Assembly (NCBI RefSeq): GCF_032854445.1
Contig: NC_088300.1
Location: 66,812,984 to 66,876,983 of the forward strand
Source of the DNA: Liolophura sinensis
Taxonomy: Eukaryota > Mollusca > Polyplacophora > Chitonida > Chitonidae
Direction of reading: 5' to 3'
Length of the DNA stretch: 64,000 bases
Positions 11,931 to 24,800 of the stretch are shown here, piece after piece; position 1 is the first letter of the stretch; the number at the start of each line of letters is the position of its first letter. Both the position numbers and the translations under genes were made by a program. The notes under the pieces are model-generated. The model saw nothing but the letters and a program-made list of their open reading frames with translations. It was not told where the DNA came from and ran no database searches.

Positions 11931-14900
11931 AAATTTGAAGCATATTATATAAATGTGCTTGCAAAGTAACCAGCTGGCTTCTTCATAGGCACTAGGTTAC
12001 AATAACATAGAGGATCTTTTCCACACATGCACATGTAGCCTGTGTGTACAACTGTTCTCTGTCTCTCACAATGGGCAGCTGTTCTGCTTGGCCAGAGTCT
12101 GGTCAAGATGTCAGACTTGGTACCCTTGGGTCAAATGTACACCTTCTGGGCAGTATGGTGAAACTGGATAGGGCTGACATTTGGTGTAATGGGAATTAGC
12201 TCCCTCCTCTCTGCTGGAGATGATTGGTTCTGCCCTCTGTAAAATGAGAAATTCTCTTTTGTAGTGGGTATAATATTATACTGTTTTTAGACTGAAATGG
12301 TGGTTATGCTATTACATGTGTGGTGATTTTGGGAGAAGAAATTGAAATTTAAAAACGATCAAGATACTCAACCTGACATTCACTGGGGTAGAAGTCAGAT
12401 TTGATATTCCATTGAATATCACAGTACATGACATCAAAATAATAGAAGATTACAAATTGTACTTAAGTGTGCTGGTTCAAATTGCATATACATGTATATA
12501 AATGTACAGTATGTAAACACATGTACATGTTTGGGTAGTGAATAAGAGGATCACTGATTATGTGTACATGCATTTAGAAAAATATTCCATCAAATTTGGT
12601 ATAGTTTAACTTTCTTGAACATTGATTTATAGTGCTAATGGGAATGCCTCGGAATCTTTTCTTTGTTGCCTGTGGAGAAATTCCAGATGTTGAGTTGTCC
12701 AGACACTCAAGAGGGTTTGTCTCTGGTGCTCTTTGCCCTCTGGTCTTTCCTTATAAAACGTATGAGATTGCCATATAGTTGTGTATACTGACCTTTAAAT
12801 GTTTACATTTTGGTTAATGCATGTCCTTTCCAATAAAACATCAAACAATTCTCTGTGAACATGGTTCTATACACTGTGTAGCAGAAACTTAACGGAGATT
12901 CACAGGCATTGTCAATGTACATATATATGTAGTACCAACAGTTCATACACACGTTATGTGGAACAGAACCCTACACTTCATGGCATCTTATCTTGCTGGT
13001 TGTCCTACATGTTATGTATAATTGTAGTCCTTGTGGACTTTGTTACAAAATAATTTTACGTTATTCATATTATCTATTTTGTCAGATTAGTGGGACAACT
13101 TTTTTTGCCATAGAAAAGGGGAATAATTATACAGAGTGTACGTGTAACTACTGGGTACATTACCATCTCATGTTTTTCCTCTTTTAACAGTGGTAAATGC
13201 AGTGGCCCTCTGTATTAAATCCATGTTTACTTAATGTTTACTTACAGCACAAGTGGGTGAAACATGATGTAAAAATGTGACGCTGTGTTAAACAAATCCA
13301 AATCATGTTTGAATTAAATACCCTTGCCTGCATGGTAGTTTTGCATGTACACTGGTGTTAAGCCATAGAAATGTTGCCCTGTGTAATAGGTAAAGCTGGA
13401 ATAAACAGCTTTTCATTAGGGTGGGAAAAACCTTATCTATTTGAACACCTGGAGCACTTGGTTATGAAGACTGGTGCTATCATGTTGGTATCATGTTGGT
13501 GATAATGAATCACCCCTTGTCAGACTCCTCTCACAGCTAACGTTGACCTACTTAGAAGTCATTGACTTGCCTGGCCACACCTGACCTACCTGATCTCAGG
13601 TACACAACCATGGCCAGCCCAGTTAATCAGAATATGCCATTGTGTATATTTTTTAATCAAGGTCAAAATGTTTGATAGTTCAAGCCAATCAGTGTGATGA
13701 CCTCTACAAACATTGAAGTCGTCCAACGTGATTGAAAGGTGTGAAATGTGGTAGATTTAGAAACATTATAAATAACCTGGAAGTCGATAAAGTACAACAA
13801 TCATTTATGGGTCTGAAATTTGCATTTTTTACACATTATTATGTGTATTAATATGCATTTTTGTATTATGCAAATACTTACATGACAGTCATCATTTTCT
13901 GTTTTAGCTCTTAAAAATGAGCGAGTGACTAAACATTTTGAGCCCTGATAGTGTAAATATGTATATTTTTGGGGTGAAAATAGGAGTGCTTTGTAAACAA
14001 TTTTGTTATAATCTTAATAATCACAGATGTGCTTACAGTCAGGAGTAAATGTTTAAAGCATATTTTCTAGTTACATAACACTAAGTCTATGGTAATAAAC
14101 AATGTTTTAGCACATCTATATGTTTGATAATGATCCTATTCCGTGCGTATATGCAATTTACAGTATCTTGCTTCTCTGTCAGTTGGCCTTCAGCACCACA
14201 AATTATTGAGCTTAGCTTTTACCTTGGGATCAATATATACACATGTATACATACACACATAGGTCCAAGTTGACATCACTGAATTAGCTCCAGTGTACAC
14301 CCCCTGCTAACTGGACATCCTGTCACTGCATTGCAGAGCTATTGTTTTCTCTACTGGTCTTCCATGCCCAGCTGTGAACCAAGGATTACCTAGAAACAGA
14401 TGTGTGCATGCATGAAGCTTGTTTCTTATACATACACATATACTGTGGTACCTGTAGTTCTGACGTGTACATCAAGTACTGAATTAGCTGACACAGAGTG
14501 ATATACTGTTGGATTGTTAAACTTAGAATTTCAAGGTACTGTTACTAAAGTACGAGTGAATTAAATCATGTTTGCTCATTGCATTTATGCGTTCTATGTG
14601 CGTTATCAGATGATCTTATTTGGTACTAGTTTGTGATGAGTGTATTTATATGTTTGCATCTGCCTCACTTGAAAAACTATATGTGCCACCATTGATGGCT
14701 AAGATTTATGAGGCAGAAGGGGTCATGTAATTAATAGTTAGTGTAAAAACTGTTCTTTGATGAATTCATGGTTGTATGACAGGATAATGACTTTTGTAAC
14801 AGGTTAGAACGTGGTGTGTTTAAGATGAATAAAGGTTTTAACTAATCAAAGTTAAAAGATATTTTGACCAGCTATTGTTTTATACTCAGTATAGTACATG

Positions 14901-15673
14901 TACGTATATTCCAATTTTTTTACTGGATTTGTGGATCAGAATGCTTATTGTATTCTCTGTAAAGTTGTAAACTTGAAAAATGCTAAATTTCAGCAGGTGG
15001 AATACAATGTACACATGTACACACTGTATTTCACCTTAAGTTGAGTGTTTTGCTTGATTCTAATTGTTTCACTCATCTTATAGGGCTACTGAAGATTTTT
15101 TTTTTTTTTTTGTGAAGTTTGACTAATTTTTTAAATTCAAACATTGGCATCAAAAGTCATTATTATAAGTCTTTTACTTGTGCGTGTTTCTAAAAGTACA
15201 TTTTAACACACCAAAGTTAAGGTAAAAAAACAGTATGCTCATACATTTTCTCTAGACCGGATGAAGGTATTAGAAGATTTTCATGATTATGGTTCTTGTC
15301 TTTTCATCGCAGTTGGTTTGCTTGCTCATTGTAATCCATTGACAATTGTCACACAGTGTATAATGTACTGACATTGTGAAGTTACGTACAGATGTACAAG
15401 TATGAACAACATTATGTCATTATCCATGATCAGCAAGCCACTTCTTCCAGTTAAAGTGAAGTTGTTGTTTACATGTATTAGGGTGCAGGGACATGTAAAA
15501 AGCGCACTATTTAGAAATTTGGGAATAACCCCATCAGCCCCTTCGTGTTCATTCAGGTATTTGTTAAATGTTAATTTAAAACTCACATTTTGTGCTTGTA
15601 AATGTGAGATTAAAGTGAAAATGAAAGAGACTTTATGCTATGAAATTATTGTGGAATATTACTATTGTTTCAG

Positions 15674-15703
15674 GGATCGCTGTGGATCCCACAGTAACCA
15701 GTC
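15674..15703 (+). other. 5' UTR segment of beta-spectrin upstream of the start codon
   Basis: The exon begins after the acceptor ACTATTGTTTCAG (ends 15673). An in-frame TAA at 15695-15697 lies three codons before the ATG. Translation therefore must start at 15704, and at least one upstream non-coding exon exists. A purine (G) stands at -3 of the ATG. Confidence 0.8.
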
Positions 15704-15827
15704 ATGACGGAGATAGAACAGTTCCACCAGGGAGTCCGGTGGGAGACCGGCCAGGAGGCAGATGATTTTGATGGGGGAAATAGCTCAGCCCGCTTGTTTG
15801 AAAGGTCGAGGATCAAGGCACTTGCAG
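15704..15827 (+). CDS. SPTBN1: beta-spectrin exon 1: N-terminus
   Basis: Encodes residues 1-41. It starts [17 protein letters not shown] and ends [16 protein letters not shown], the motif just before CH1 in all conventional beta-spectrins. Donor G|GTAGGA; ends in phase 1. An in-frame stop upstream fixes the start. Confidence 0.95.
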
Positions 15828-18800
15828 GTAGGACTTTCGAAAAATCAGTTGCTTCATTGTTATACCCACATCACAAATATGTGACGAGGTTTTCTGTCCC
15901 TGTGTTGTATCCACATGTGTGGTGTTTTTAATCTGGCTGGTGTGATCAGAAAAATTACGAACTTTAGGCAGCATGCAAGATCAAAGTTTGAACCCATTTT
16001 ATCAAATACAAGAAATATTCTAGCGACGCCAATACCAGTTTTTTTTTTTTATTTGGTTGAAGCACTTCTAAGGCATAACACAACAGGCTGTAAGGTGGCC
16101 CACATAATCATATGGTTACAGTTGCAGTTTACTTTTTGGGACAAAATGCTTTAATGCAGAGTTAAGTAACTTAGGCAAAGGTTGCAAGTGTTTTGAATCT
16201 GTGGTCATGATTAATTGTTAATAGGTGGTATGTTGGGGACGAAGGGCAAAAACGCCACGCTTAAGTAATACGGTAATTATCCTGTAAAACTCTAAAGCTG
16301 ATCAAACCACTGATATTTAGTGAACCCTGAACAGAAGTTGACTTTTTTGTGGAGTGATATGGGCTGTGTGTACAAATTTGCTGTGTTAAACAGAGAGCAG
16401 TGACTATAATGGTAGCCAGATGTTGGGGCACAGAATTTGTCACTTAGTAAGGCTGATGAAGGCTGTGATCCTCAGTGTGCTGTAGTTACCCTAATCACAC
16501 CACTAAGGCTTAACCACAACCATGTTTGATGACTCAATCAAGCTGGTTATCATGGCACCAGAGCCTGCAAGTGCAAGCCATTGTATGAAAAAAAACAAAA
16601 CAAGGCACACCCTTTAGTAGTAATGACTCATGGCTGCAGAAATATAATGTACCAATGTACATTTATTTACTGTTACTAATCGACTTGCTGAGCACTTCAC
16701 AGCTGAAAAATAAAACAAACCAAAGAAAACTGTTGCAAGAGTTATACTTTGTTGCAGGTAAATTATAAGCTTAGAATGCTTACAATTATTTGTGGAGATA
16801 AATTTTTGTCTGAATGAGGGCAAAAATGTGAGCAGTCTGTGTCATATGTTAGAACAGGATGGCCTGGATGCTGTAAAATACTGAGGCTGGCCCTCTGGAA
16901 TTCCCCAAGGGTCAGGGTCATAGGCCACAAACAGAGCATAACCTTTAATTGTGTTTTAACTAGAGGCCAGGGCAAGTTCAACCCTAAACTAGCTATTGTA
17001 GTTGGGTGACATATATGTGCACTGGTATTCTGGCCAACATGCATCGAAAGGAATATTCTTTGTGAAGCATTTGGTTCTTGTCAAAGTACTCAGAACCTTT
17101 TCAAACTGAAAGAATCAGATTTTTAGGCCAAGGGTTTCTTGGCATGTACCTGGGTCTAACCCCTCTGCTTCTGATAAAAGAAATTGGTTTTGTGGTTACT
17201 GTTTGTTTTGCCAGGCATGTTTTGACTTCCAAAACTGGTAATTTGAAGCTGTACCCTTGTATTGTGTGGCTGGTTGATTTTCGCTTGGTCTGAGGAGCAT
17301 GAAATGGGGAAGGAAATGTATTAGTCCTGTTAGTCTAGGGTAAGCTGGCTGTGGAATGTTAGTTGTGGGCTTCTCTCAACAGTGATACCTGCCTTGGGAT
17401 GGACAGGGAGGCTGTTGTTGCCATGGAGACAGTGATTGGCCTAAGCTGACTGGTCTGGAGCAGGGTGTGTGAGGTTCCACTGCTGGTAGATGGGTGTGGA
17501 TAGTAAGGTTCGGCTCACCATGCACTGCAGTCAGTCACCATTCGCTGCCTGCTTTGCATTCTTTCTGTCTGCAACCATGGCTAAACTGGGGGATATATTA
17601 ATGTGCTTGCACTATGTTTACACATTTTAGTTGCACCACATGTGCACTGGTGGTGTTACAAACAGCTTAGTTGTATTGATTCTTGTGCATTTACTCTAGC
17701 TACATTGTACATAGTTTGTTTGAAGCATACCCCTCCTGTGGCTGTGTGTATGCCTTGGGGTAGGAAGACCTTTCCCTCTCAAATCCAAGACCTAGATAAA
17801 CATGTTCAATACAATCTATTAAGATACTGTATCTGTCCTAAAATTTTGTCCATGAATAAGTTACTCAAACCGTAATTAAGACGTACAATGGTTGAAACAC
17901 AATCCTTGCCCACTCTTATGCTGGTTGGAAAAAAATCACACATCATTCTTATGATATATGTTTAACTGTTACTGTGTTTGATTAATACAGTACTTGTGCA
18001 CTTGTCGTTGTAGTACTGCACACACATTTCTTCTCTAAATACATGTGCATGACATCTGGATTTCTTCATAAATTAGATATTAGCAAAATGGGTAAGAAAT
18101 AATATACTAATTAGTTTAACACAAAATTAGAAGTGGTTCGAAGAGCTCCCTTACATGCAATATATATGCTTGCCTTTTCTACTGCATGTGTAATGTAAGT
18201 GCATTATGTAGCATAAATGTAAGTTTCTATAAATATCATTTCCTCTCCCGTCCTGTCCCGAGTTGTTATAATCCTTGGAAGTACTTTTATTTAATAACAT
18301 TAAAATCATTTTAATTGCATTTCAATGAAGTTCTCCTGGCTTCGATTGTAAAATATCTGAAAACAAAGGCAGTAAGTTCGAAACTGCTAACATCCTTTAA
18401 AAACCTGTTCTTTCTTTGATTTTAACCCTTATATGCATGTGGTTCTTTCACAAATCATAGTAGTATTTAACTTTACATGCACCTTAATGTGAAACTGCTG
18501 AACTGCATCTGAAATTGTCATGAATACATACATGCTTGCGGAAGAACTGTGTTCGTGAGGTATGTTCAGTGAGATGATTGTGTCCCATCTGTCCCATGTG
18601 TATGAGCCCTTCCTCTTGTGTACACCTAAGGTACATGTGTGCTCTGGAAGTGGGTTGTAATGTACAGGTGTGTCGAGCAGGGCCATGTTTACTGTCAAGT
18701 TCTTGGAGTAGCGCTCATTAACCTCCTTTTGAAGGTGCCATGCTTTCATTTCTGTTTGCCAGCACTCTGGCGTAATGCCTGTATTTTTGTTAACATTGTA

Positions 18801-21800
18801 ATGATACACACATTGCACACTTTATGAAACTATAAATGTGCCAAAGTATAATTGACAGGAGGAACTTAGTGCTTTGGCAAGATGTGAACCTAAATCTTGA
18901 GTTGGCCTCTGGAGTTGTTTCCCTTGTTTTGCACGTACATGTAAAGCACAATAGGCTGACAAAAATCCAGGTCAAAAAATTACCAAAAATATAGAATTAC
19001 TCACATAGCCTGTATAATATGAATTGTTGTGTATAGGTAACGTTTAAATTTGAGCATCCATGTACATATTACATAGAATAGCTCTGGGTCCCAGCAACCT
19101 GCAGATGGTCATAGCTTTCCTCCTGGCTGCACTGAGAAATTTGCACGAGCGCAACGTAAAACAAATGTCAAATAAATAAGCTCTGGGAGCCCTAAATGAT
19201 ACACACTTGTATTGTAAAATGTGTGTAAATAAACCTTTTCAAATAAGGAAATGTTCATGTCACATCAGTCTTAAAAACTCCTTACATGCTCCAGTATCAT
19301 CTGCTGGCCATGTACACGCTTGCTTATCATATATAGGCCTGCATCAGAAATCCTGAATCAATTATGGTGTATCAAATTGAGACACATCGAGGCATTATTA
19401 AAGATATTTTTGTCTTCTAATTGAGGTCTACAGAAAAAAGATTGCAAAGGCTATTAATATCTGAAAATATGTGAGCATTGAAACAGTGAAAGTCACTGCT
19501 GCATGTACATGTAGAATTAGAAATAATGAACATGCCAATTAATAACTTCAAAAATTCCTGACTCTGCCCTTACCTGTTTGCTGATCAGTGTCAGTGCAGA
19601 TTTAATGCCCCAATTTTCCCTTTACGGAGGCAAGGGTGGTGTCCATGTGTCAAGGGAACATCCTGTTGTACATTGTATGCTTTGTTACATGGCAGTTATA
19701 CTAAACACTGCCTAAACCTAGAGTAGAATAGAGAAAGTAGATCCTGTTGTAGGCTAACTTTCATAGCAATCTCAGTGCAGATCTGTTGCTGACACCAAGG
19801 CAAATTACTCTTCTGATGACTCCAGATAGTCATTTCCTGTGTTTTAAGGCTGATGTTAGCTGGGACCACCGCAGCTACACTATACATGTACATGTGGTAT
19901 ATAATGTATGGAGTATTGAAAGGTTAGGCTGCATCAATTGAAGTACGATTTCCACACAGGACAGTCTATTATTTGTGACAGGGGCCATAGCTAGACTTGT
20001 CCTTGCTGTCCTTTCTTTTATAAGAAGCAGAAACAGCGGTTTAAACAAACCTTGGCCTGTCTTTGCATCACAGTGTTTGTTGTCCATGTTGACATAACAT
20101 TTCGTTGTTTTCCCTCTTTTCTCAACAACTGTCACCTCATACTGTGAAGTGCAGTTACAGAGTTTCAGGAAGCATTGCTCTGAACCAGGCTGCCTGTGTT
20201 GGAATATATGTATGCATAGCTGTTGAGAGCTCAGCAATTAAAATCAGAAATTGTCTAGTAATAGGGATTTATGGTAATGTGTGTTGTAAATGTCTAGGCA
20301 CCCTGATAGACTACAGTTTCATCACACTGACTGTTGTGTAAGCTACATATATATATATACCCAGAGAGGATGTTGTGTGGCTGACACTGTCAACCTGTCT
20401 GCCCCACCACAACAAGTGGGTTCACAACCAGAGAAGCCGGAGCTGGCTGCCACTTACACAGACTCCAACAAACTTTCCCAGTGTAGTTTTTCTGAGTACA
20501 GGATGGCTGCTGTCTAACCAGCTCGGGGACTGTCTGCACCGCTGCCACCTAAGTGTATTGATTTTTGCAATCTCACATATTACAAGCCAGGTGTAGAGTT
20601 TGGACATGACCACTTTGCGCCAAGTGCAAGTGTCTGTGTCACCTGTATTAACGGAAAGTTTCAAATTTGAATAGAGACTATTGCAGTGTATGCATAAGTT
20701 TTGAGGCACAGCATCATATATATATATATATATATATGTAAAAATAGTGTGCCTTGGCATAATGGAAACAAATGGAGTACCTTCAGATTATTCGGGAGTG
20801 GATGTGCAGGAGAGACATATACTTGGAAAGATTAAGGCTTTATCCGGTAAGACATTCAATCAATGATTTGTGGTATTATTTCAACAGGATATGGGTTACC
20901 TATATTTCAGGACAAAAACATGTTCATATAACTGGATTTTCTGCAGCGGTGAGAGGAAGAAAAATGTGAAGCTAAACCTTGCCTCTTTATCCTGTCACCA
21001 GCCAAACTTTTAATTCATTACTGAATTACATGTGTATAATGAAGACCTTGGTTTACTTGATGTGTTTTGACATCGCTGAACATGTTACTTTTGACTGAGT
21101 AGTCAGCTGTCACAACTGGCATTCTTATTATCAAGAACGGGTACACATCAGTTTATTGAAGATAGTTGGAGGTTATAAAGTTTACAAGCCAGTTAATCTT
21201 ATATTGTTCAAATCTAACAAGTCACAACTTGTGCATGTGCAGATAACTACAACTAAAAGCATTTTCATATGATAAAAGGAGCATTGTTTAATTTAATAAC
21301 ATTTTTTATATGATGCAGTAATGTAGGACATGTATGTTGTAAGTTCAAATTTCAAATGATCCTGTAAGATACATCAGGAATTAGTAATGTATTAGTCATG
21401 CTGATGACAGTTGGTCTTTTGTCTGCGTGGCTTTTATTATGATCCAATTTGCGAGCGCAAAGACCTGCAGGCCAATGGCTGAAACTTGATAACAGAAAAA
21501 GACGCCATTGTTACAGTAATTGACCAATTTGGGAGTATCTGGGGGGGGGGGGGGGGGGATTTAGTAGGCTAGTGAAGTGAAATTCTAGCTGTGTATTAAT
21601 GTAGATTGGAATAGTTAAATGTATTCATGTTTTGTTGTCATTTGCCCATTTTTGGATACTTGTATTTCAAGATCTGACATGTTCAGTTTTCTCTCTTTAT
21701 TTTGACTGAAGTTAACTCTTGCATTGTTAGTATGATTCATGTAAGTTAACATTACAGTTGTGACATACATGTACTGTCACCCTGACTGCCCCTATAGAAT

Positions 21801-24800
21801 TTACTACTAATCAAGAATAGTCCTGTTTTCAATTCTTGTTGCCAGGAAACAAGAGGCTTCTTTCCTTGCATTTTTACTTTTGCTCCTGATATGTGTACTA
21901 AGCCAACCAATGAAATTTATCTGTTCTGATTTATTTCTTATAGAATAATTATAGATGCTATAATGGGACATCATGAACATTACTCTTTACAGGTTTTACA
22001 ACACCCACTGGTTTCTCTGTATAAACTTGCACATATGCATACGAATATAAACTGCACTGTCTAGATTACTGCATTAAATTTGCATACTGCCACAGCAGCC
22101 CAAATCTTCATGTGTGTTATAAATTTTAGTCATCTCCTGAATCCCTTTGTCATCCTTTTCTGAGTAACAGTCGCAAAACAATTAAAAACATAAACAAGGT
22201 GAATGGTTAGGAATTAAGAAATGCGTTAGTGGGTCAAAGCAGGAGAAGGTGGCTTTTTTAACCTAACAGTAATAAAAATAGTGTTAATCAAAGTATGTTA
22301 TCAAAGATATTGTGCCTACAAACTAAGCAGTTACTTGTTTAGTCTGATAACTCTTAGATTCTGGCAGCTTATGTTTGCATATTTTCATAATTTATAACCT
22401 TTCAGTCCCTGATTGGGGGGGGGGGGGCTTCCGTGGCTCAGTTGGTTAGCGCAGCGTAATGATCCAAGAGCCACTCACCAATGTGGTCCCTATGAGTTCA
22501 AGTCCAGCTCATGCTGGCTTCCTCTCCGGCGATATGTGGGAAGTTCTGCCAGCAACCTGTGGATGGCCGTGGGTTTCCCCTGGGCTCTGCGTGGTTTCCA
22601 CCCACCATGATGCTGGTCACCGTTGTATAAGTGAAATATTCTTGAGTACGGCGTAAAACATCAATCAAGTAAATAAATTCAGCCCCTGATGCATTTCAGT
22701 AAAGTCATATGTTCTAAGTACGCTGTCTGGCCAACACAAAGAATCATTCATTAACGTGTATGTGTACATTGTGTATTTCTATGTGTTTCAGATGAGCGTG
22801 AGGCTGTGCAGAAGAAAACTTTCCTAAAATGGGTGAACTCTCACCTGGCCCGTGTAGGCTCACGGATCTCAGACCTGTACATGGATCTGCGTGATGGCAA
22901 GAACCTCATCAAACTGCTCGAGGTCTTGTCTGGAGAAAGACTGGTAAGTTCAAGTCAGAATGGAGTCAGATGCATCTTAAGGAGAACATAACTAAACCTC
23001 ATTCTGGGGTTGAAATGTTTAGTTGCTCTGTTGTTTTTGATGCCCAACATGACTCTTTGTGATATGTAAAGAAAAAACATCACATTTTCCTAGGGCTAAA
23101 CCAGAAGTTTTTTAGCATTTTGCTCTACATATTTAGCACATATTTCGAGCCTTGTAGTGATGTAATGGCAGTGGGAGTGGTGGGTGATCAATTTGAATGT
23201 TTGGACTGGAAATTAACACAGGTTTGGATAATGAGATCATGTGTGATTAAACATACATGCATAGAACATGAAAGACCTAGCTTTTCTTTCGAGATAATGA
23301 AGTGGACTTATATTAAGGCTAGTTGCTACGGCTTGTATTACAAAGCTGTTCATTGAACAGGAATAATTGATATCTCGTTTCTGGAAAGGGAAATCTGCCA
23401 TCGTCTTTTCATACCCCAGGACAGATGAGATTGTAAATGATAATGTCCCTGTGATGAACGACATTGCATTGGGATTCCTCTGAAATAAATGGTCCGTTGC
23501 ATCCACTGTGGCTTATAGACTGCTGGAGCTGTGTATGGAGCCTGGTACTGATGCTGATTATAGCTTTATTGATTGGGTAGTAGAACTGTGAGGGAATGAG
23601 GCCACACTGAGGGTCGTCAGGCTAGCTCAGTTCTCCATCCCAACACACTGTACTCAGGCTGACCTACAGCTGTTCCAGTGTACATACATGTACTGGCACT
23701 TCAGTGATGTCACTATGTTTTTTTTAGATGGATGATTTATTTTTCTGTCTGCCCAACCTGCTTGTATCATGGGTTCACTCATGACCTTTTGACAGAACAT
23801 TTCTGCATCATAGTAAGCACTGGTGTTATGATAAATGGTGGAATCGAAGTAAATGTCATCACATCCAGGTCAACTGAATGTAACACCCTATACAGTTACA
23901 TGGAGTGTCTGATGCATGCCAATGTCAAAATTGGATCTTCAATGTTTCAAAATAGTAGAAACCTCAAACTAAATCTTAAAAGTGCACTATTCAAGTTTAA
24001 CATATTATTGATTAAATGGGTCAGTTTGTTTGATGATTAGTTGTGAAAATAACCATAAAATATTCCGCTTAAGTTGAGAGTTGACTCAAATCTGTTTAGC
24101 TACATGTAAATGGGGAATAGATGTGTACCAAACACAGAAAAACATTCAAATACCACATCTGGTTATTGTGAAAATATTTGTGGAATAGTAGACCACTGTC
24201 CTGTGGAATTCCACCCTTAGGCATCATAAAGCTCTCTTGAAGTAATTGGCACAAATATTTCTCTTGTAAACAACGGTGGTAGTGTAGTAAAAATCTGCAG
24301 CCCCATCGTGATATTTCTGGCCCGAGTGTTGTTTCATAAAGGTTCTGCCTTGCTTTGGGTGACCGCAATCATGTTTGCCACCTTATAATAGCAGAGCAGT
24401 GAATTAGATATCGACTTAAGTGTTAAGTGTAACACTTGAGCATTGTAATGTATATGTACATGTAAAATTGTATCCTAACCAGAAAAAAATGTTAATGTAG
24501 TAATGTAAGGCTGGTTAATGAAGTTCTGAGAAAAACTTCCTTTGTAGGAGACATTCTGTTGAAATTACTTCTGAGAGATACAGTGGTGCTCTTGTGACAA
24601 AAGCTGGAACAGTTAACATTAAGCTGGTCAGAAATGGGCAGTAATATTGGCAGATCATTTAGCACTTTTCAAGACATGCCCTAGTTCTTCAACCTTTTCA
24701 ACCAACTTTGGAAACATTCTGAGAGAACTATGGGGTGTAGAGAAATAATTTGCACAGTTTTACGAAGTTTGCGTCTTTAGTGACACAAACAAACACGTCA

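Larger units (their letters stand above)
7801..15673. other. Non-coding stretch, probably the 5' intron of beta-spectrin
   Basis: No supported coding exon. It holds a fold-back element (8448-8646), a dispersed repeat (11650-11930) and many TACATGTA-type palindromes, but nothing that reads as protein. If the spectrin 5' UTR exon lies near 7.2-7.8 kb, this is its first intron; otherwise it is intergenic. Confidence 0.5.
15828..22791. other. Intron 1 of beta-spectrin
   Basis: About 7.0 kb, the longest intron within the coding region. It holds SINE copies (19085-19182, 22414-22677), TA microsatellites (near 20345 and at 20716-20738), an 18-base G run (21541-21558) and an RFX-type X-box (17417-17430). 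No coding exon is supported. Confidence 0.85.

Noticed and set aside
22434-22510. A possible tRNA gene at the SINE head
   Set aside because: It is followed by the repeated SINE body and flanked by a target-site duplication, and other copies exist.
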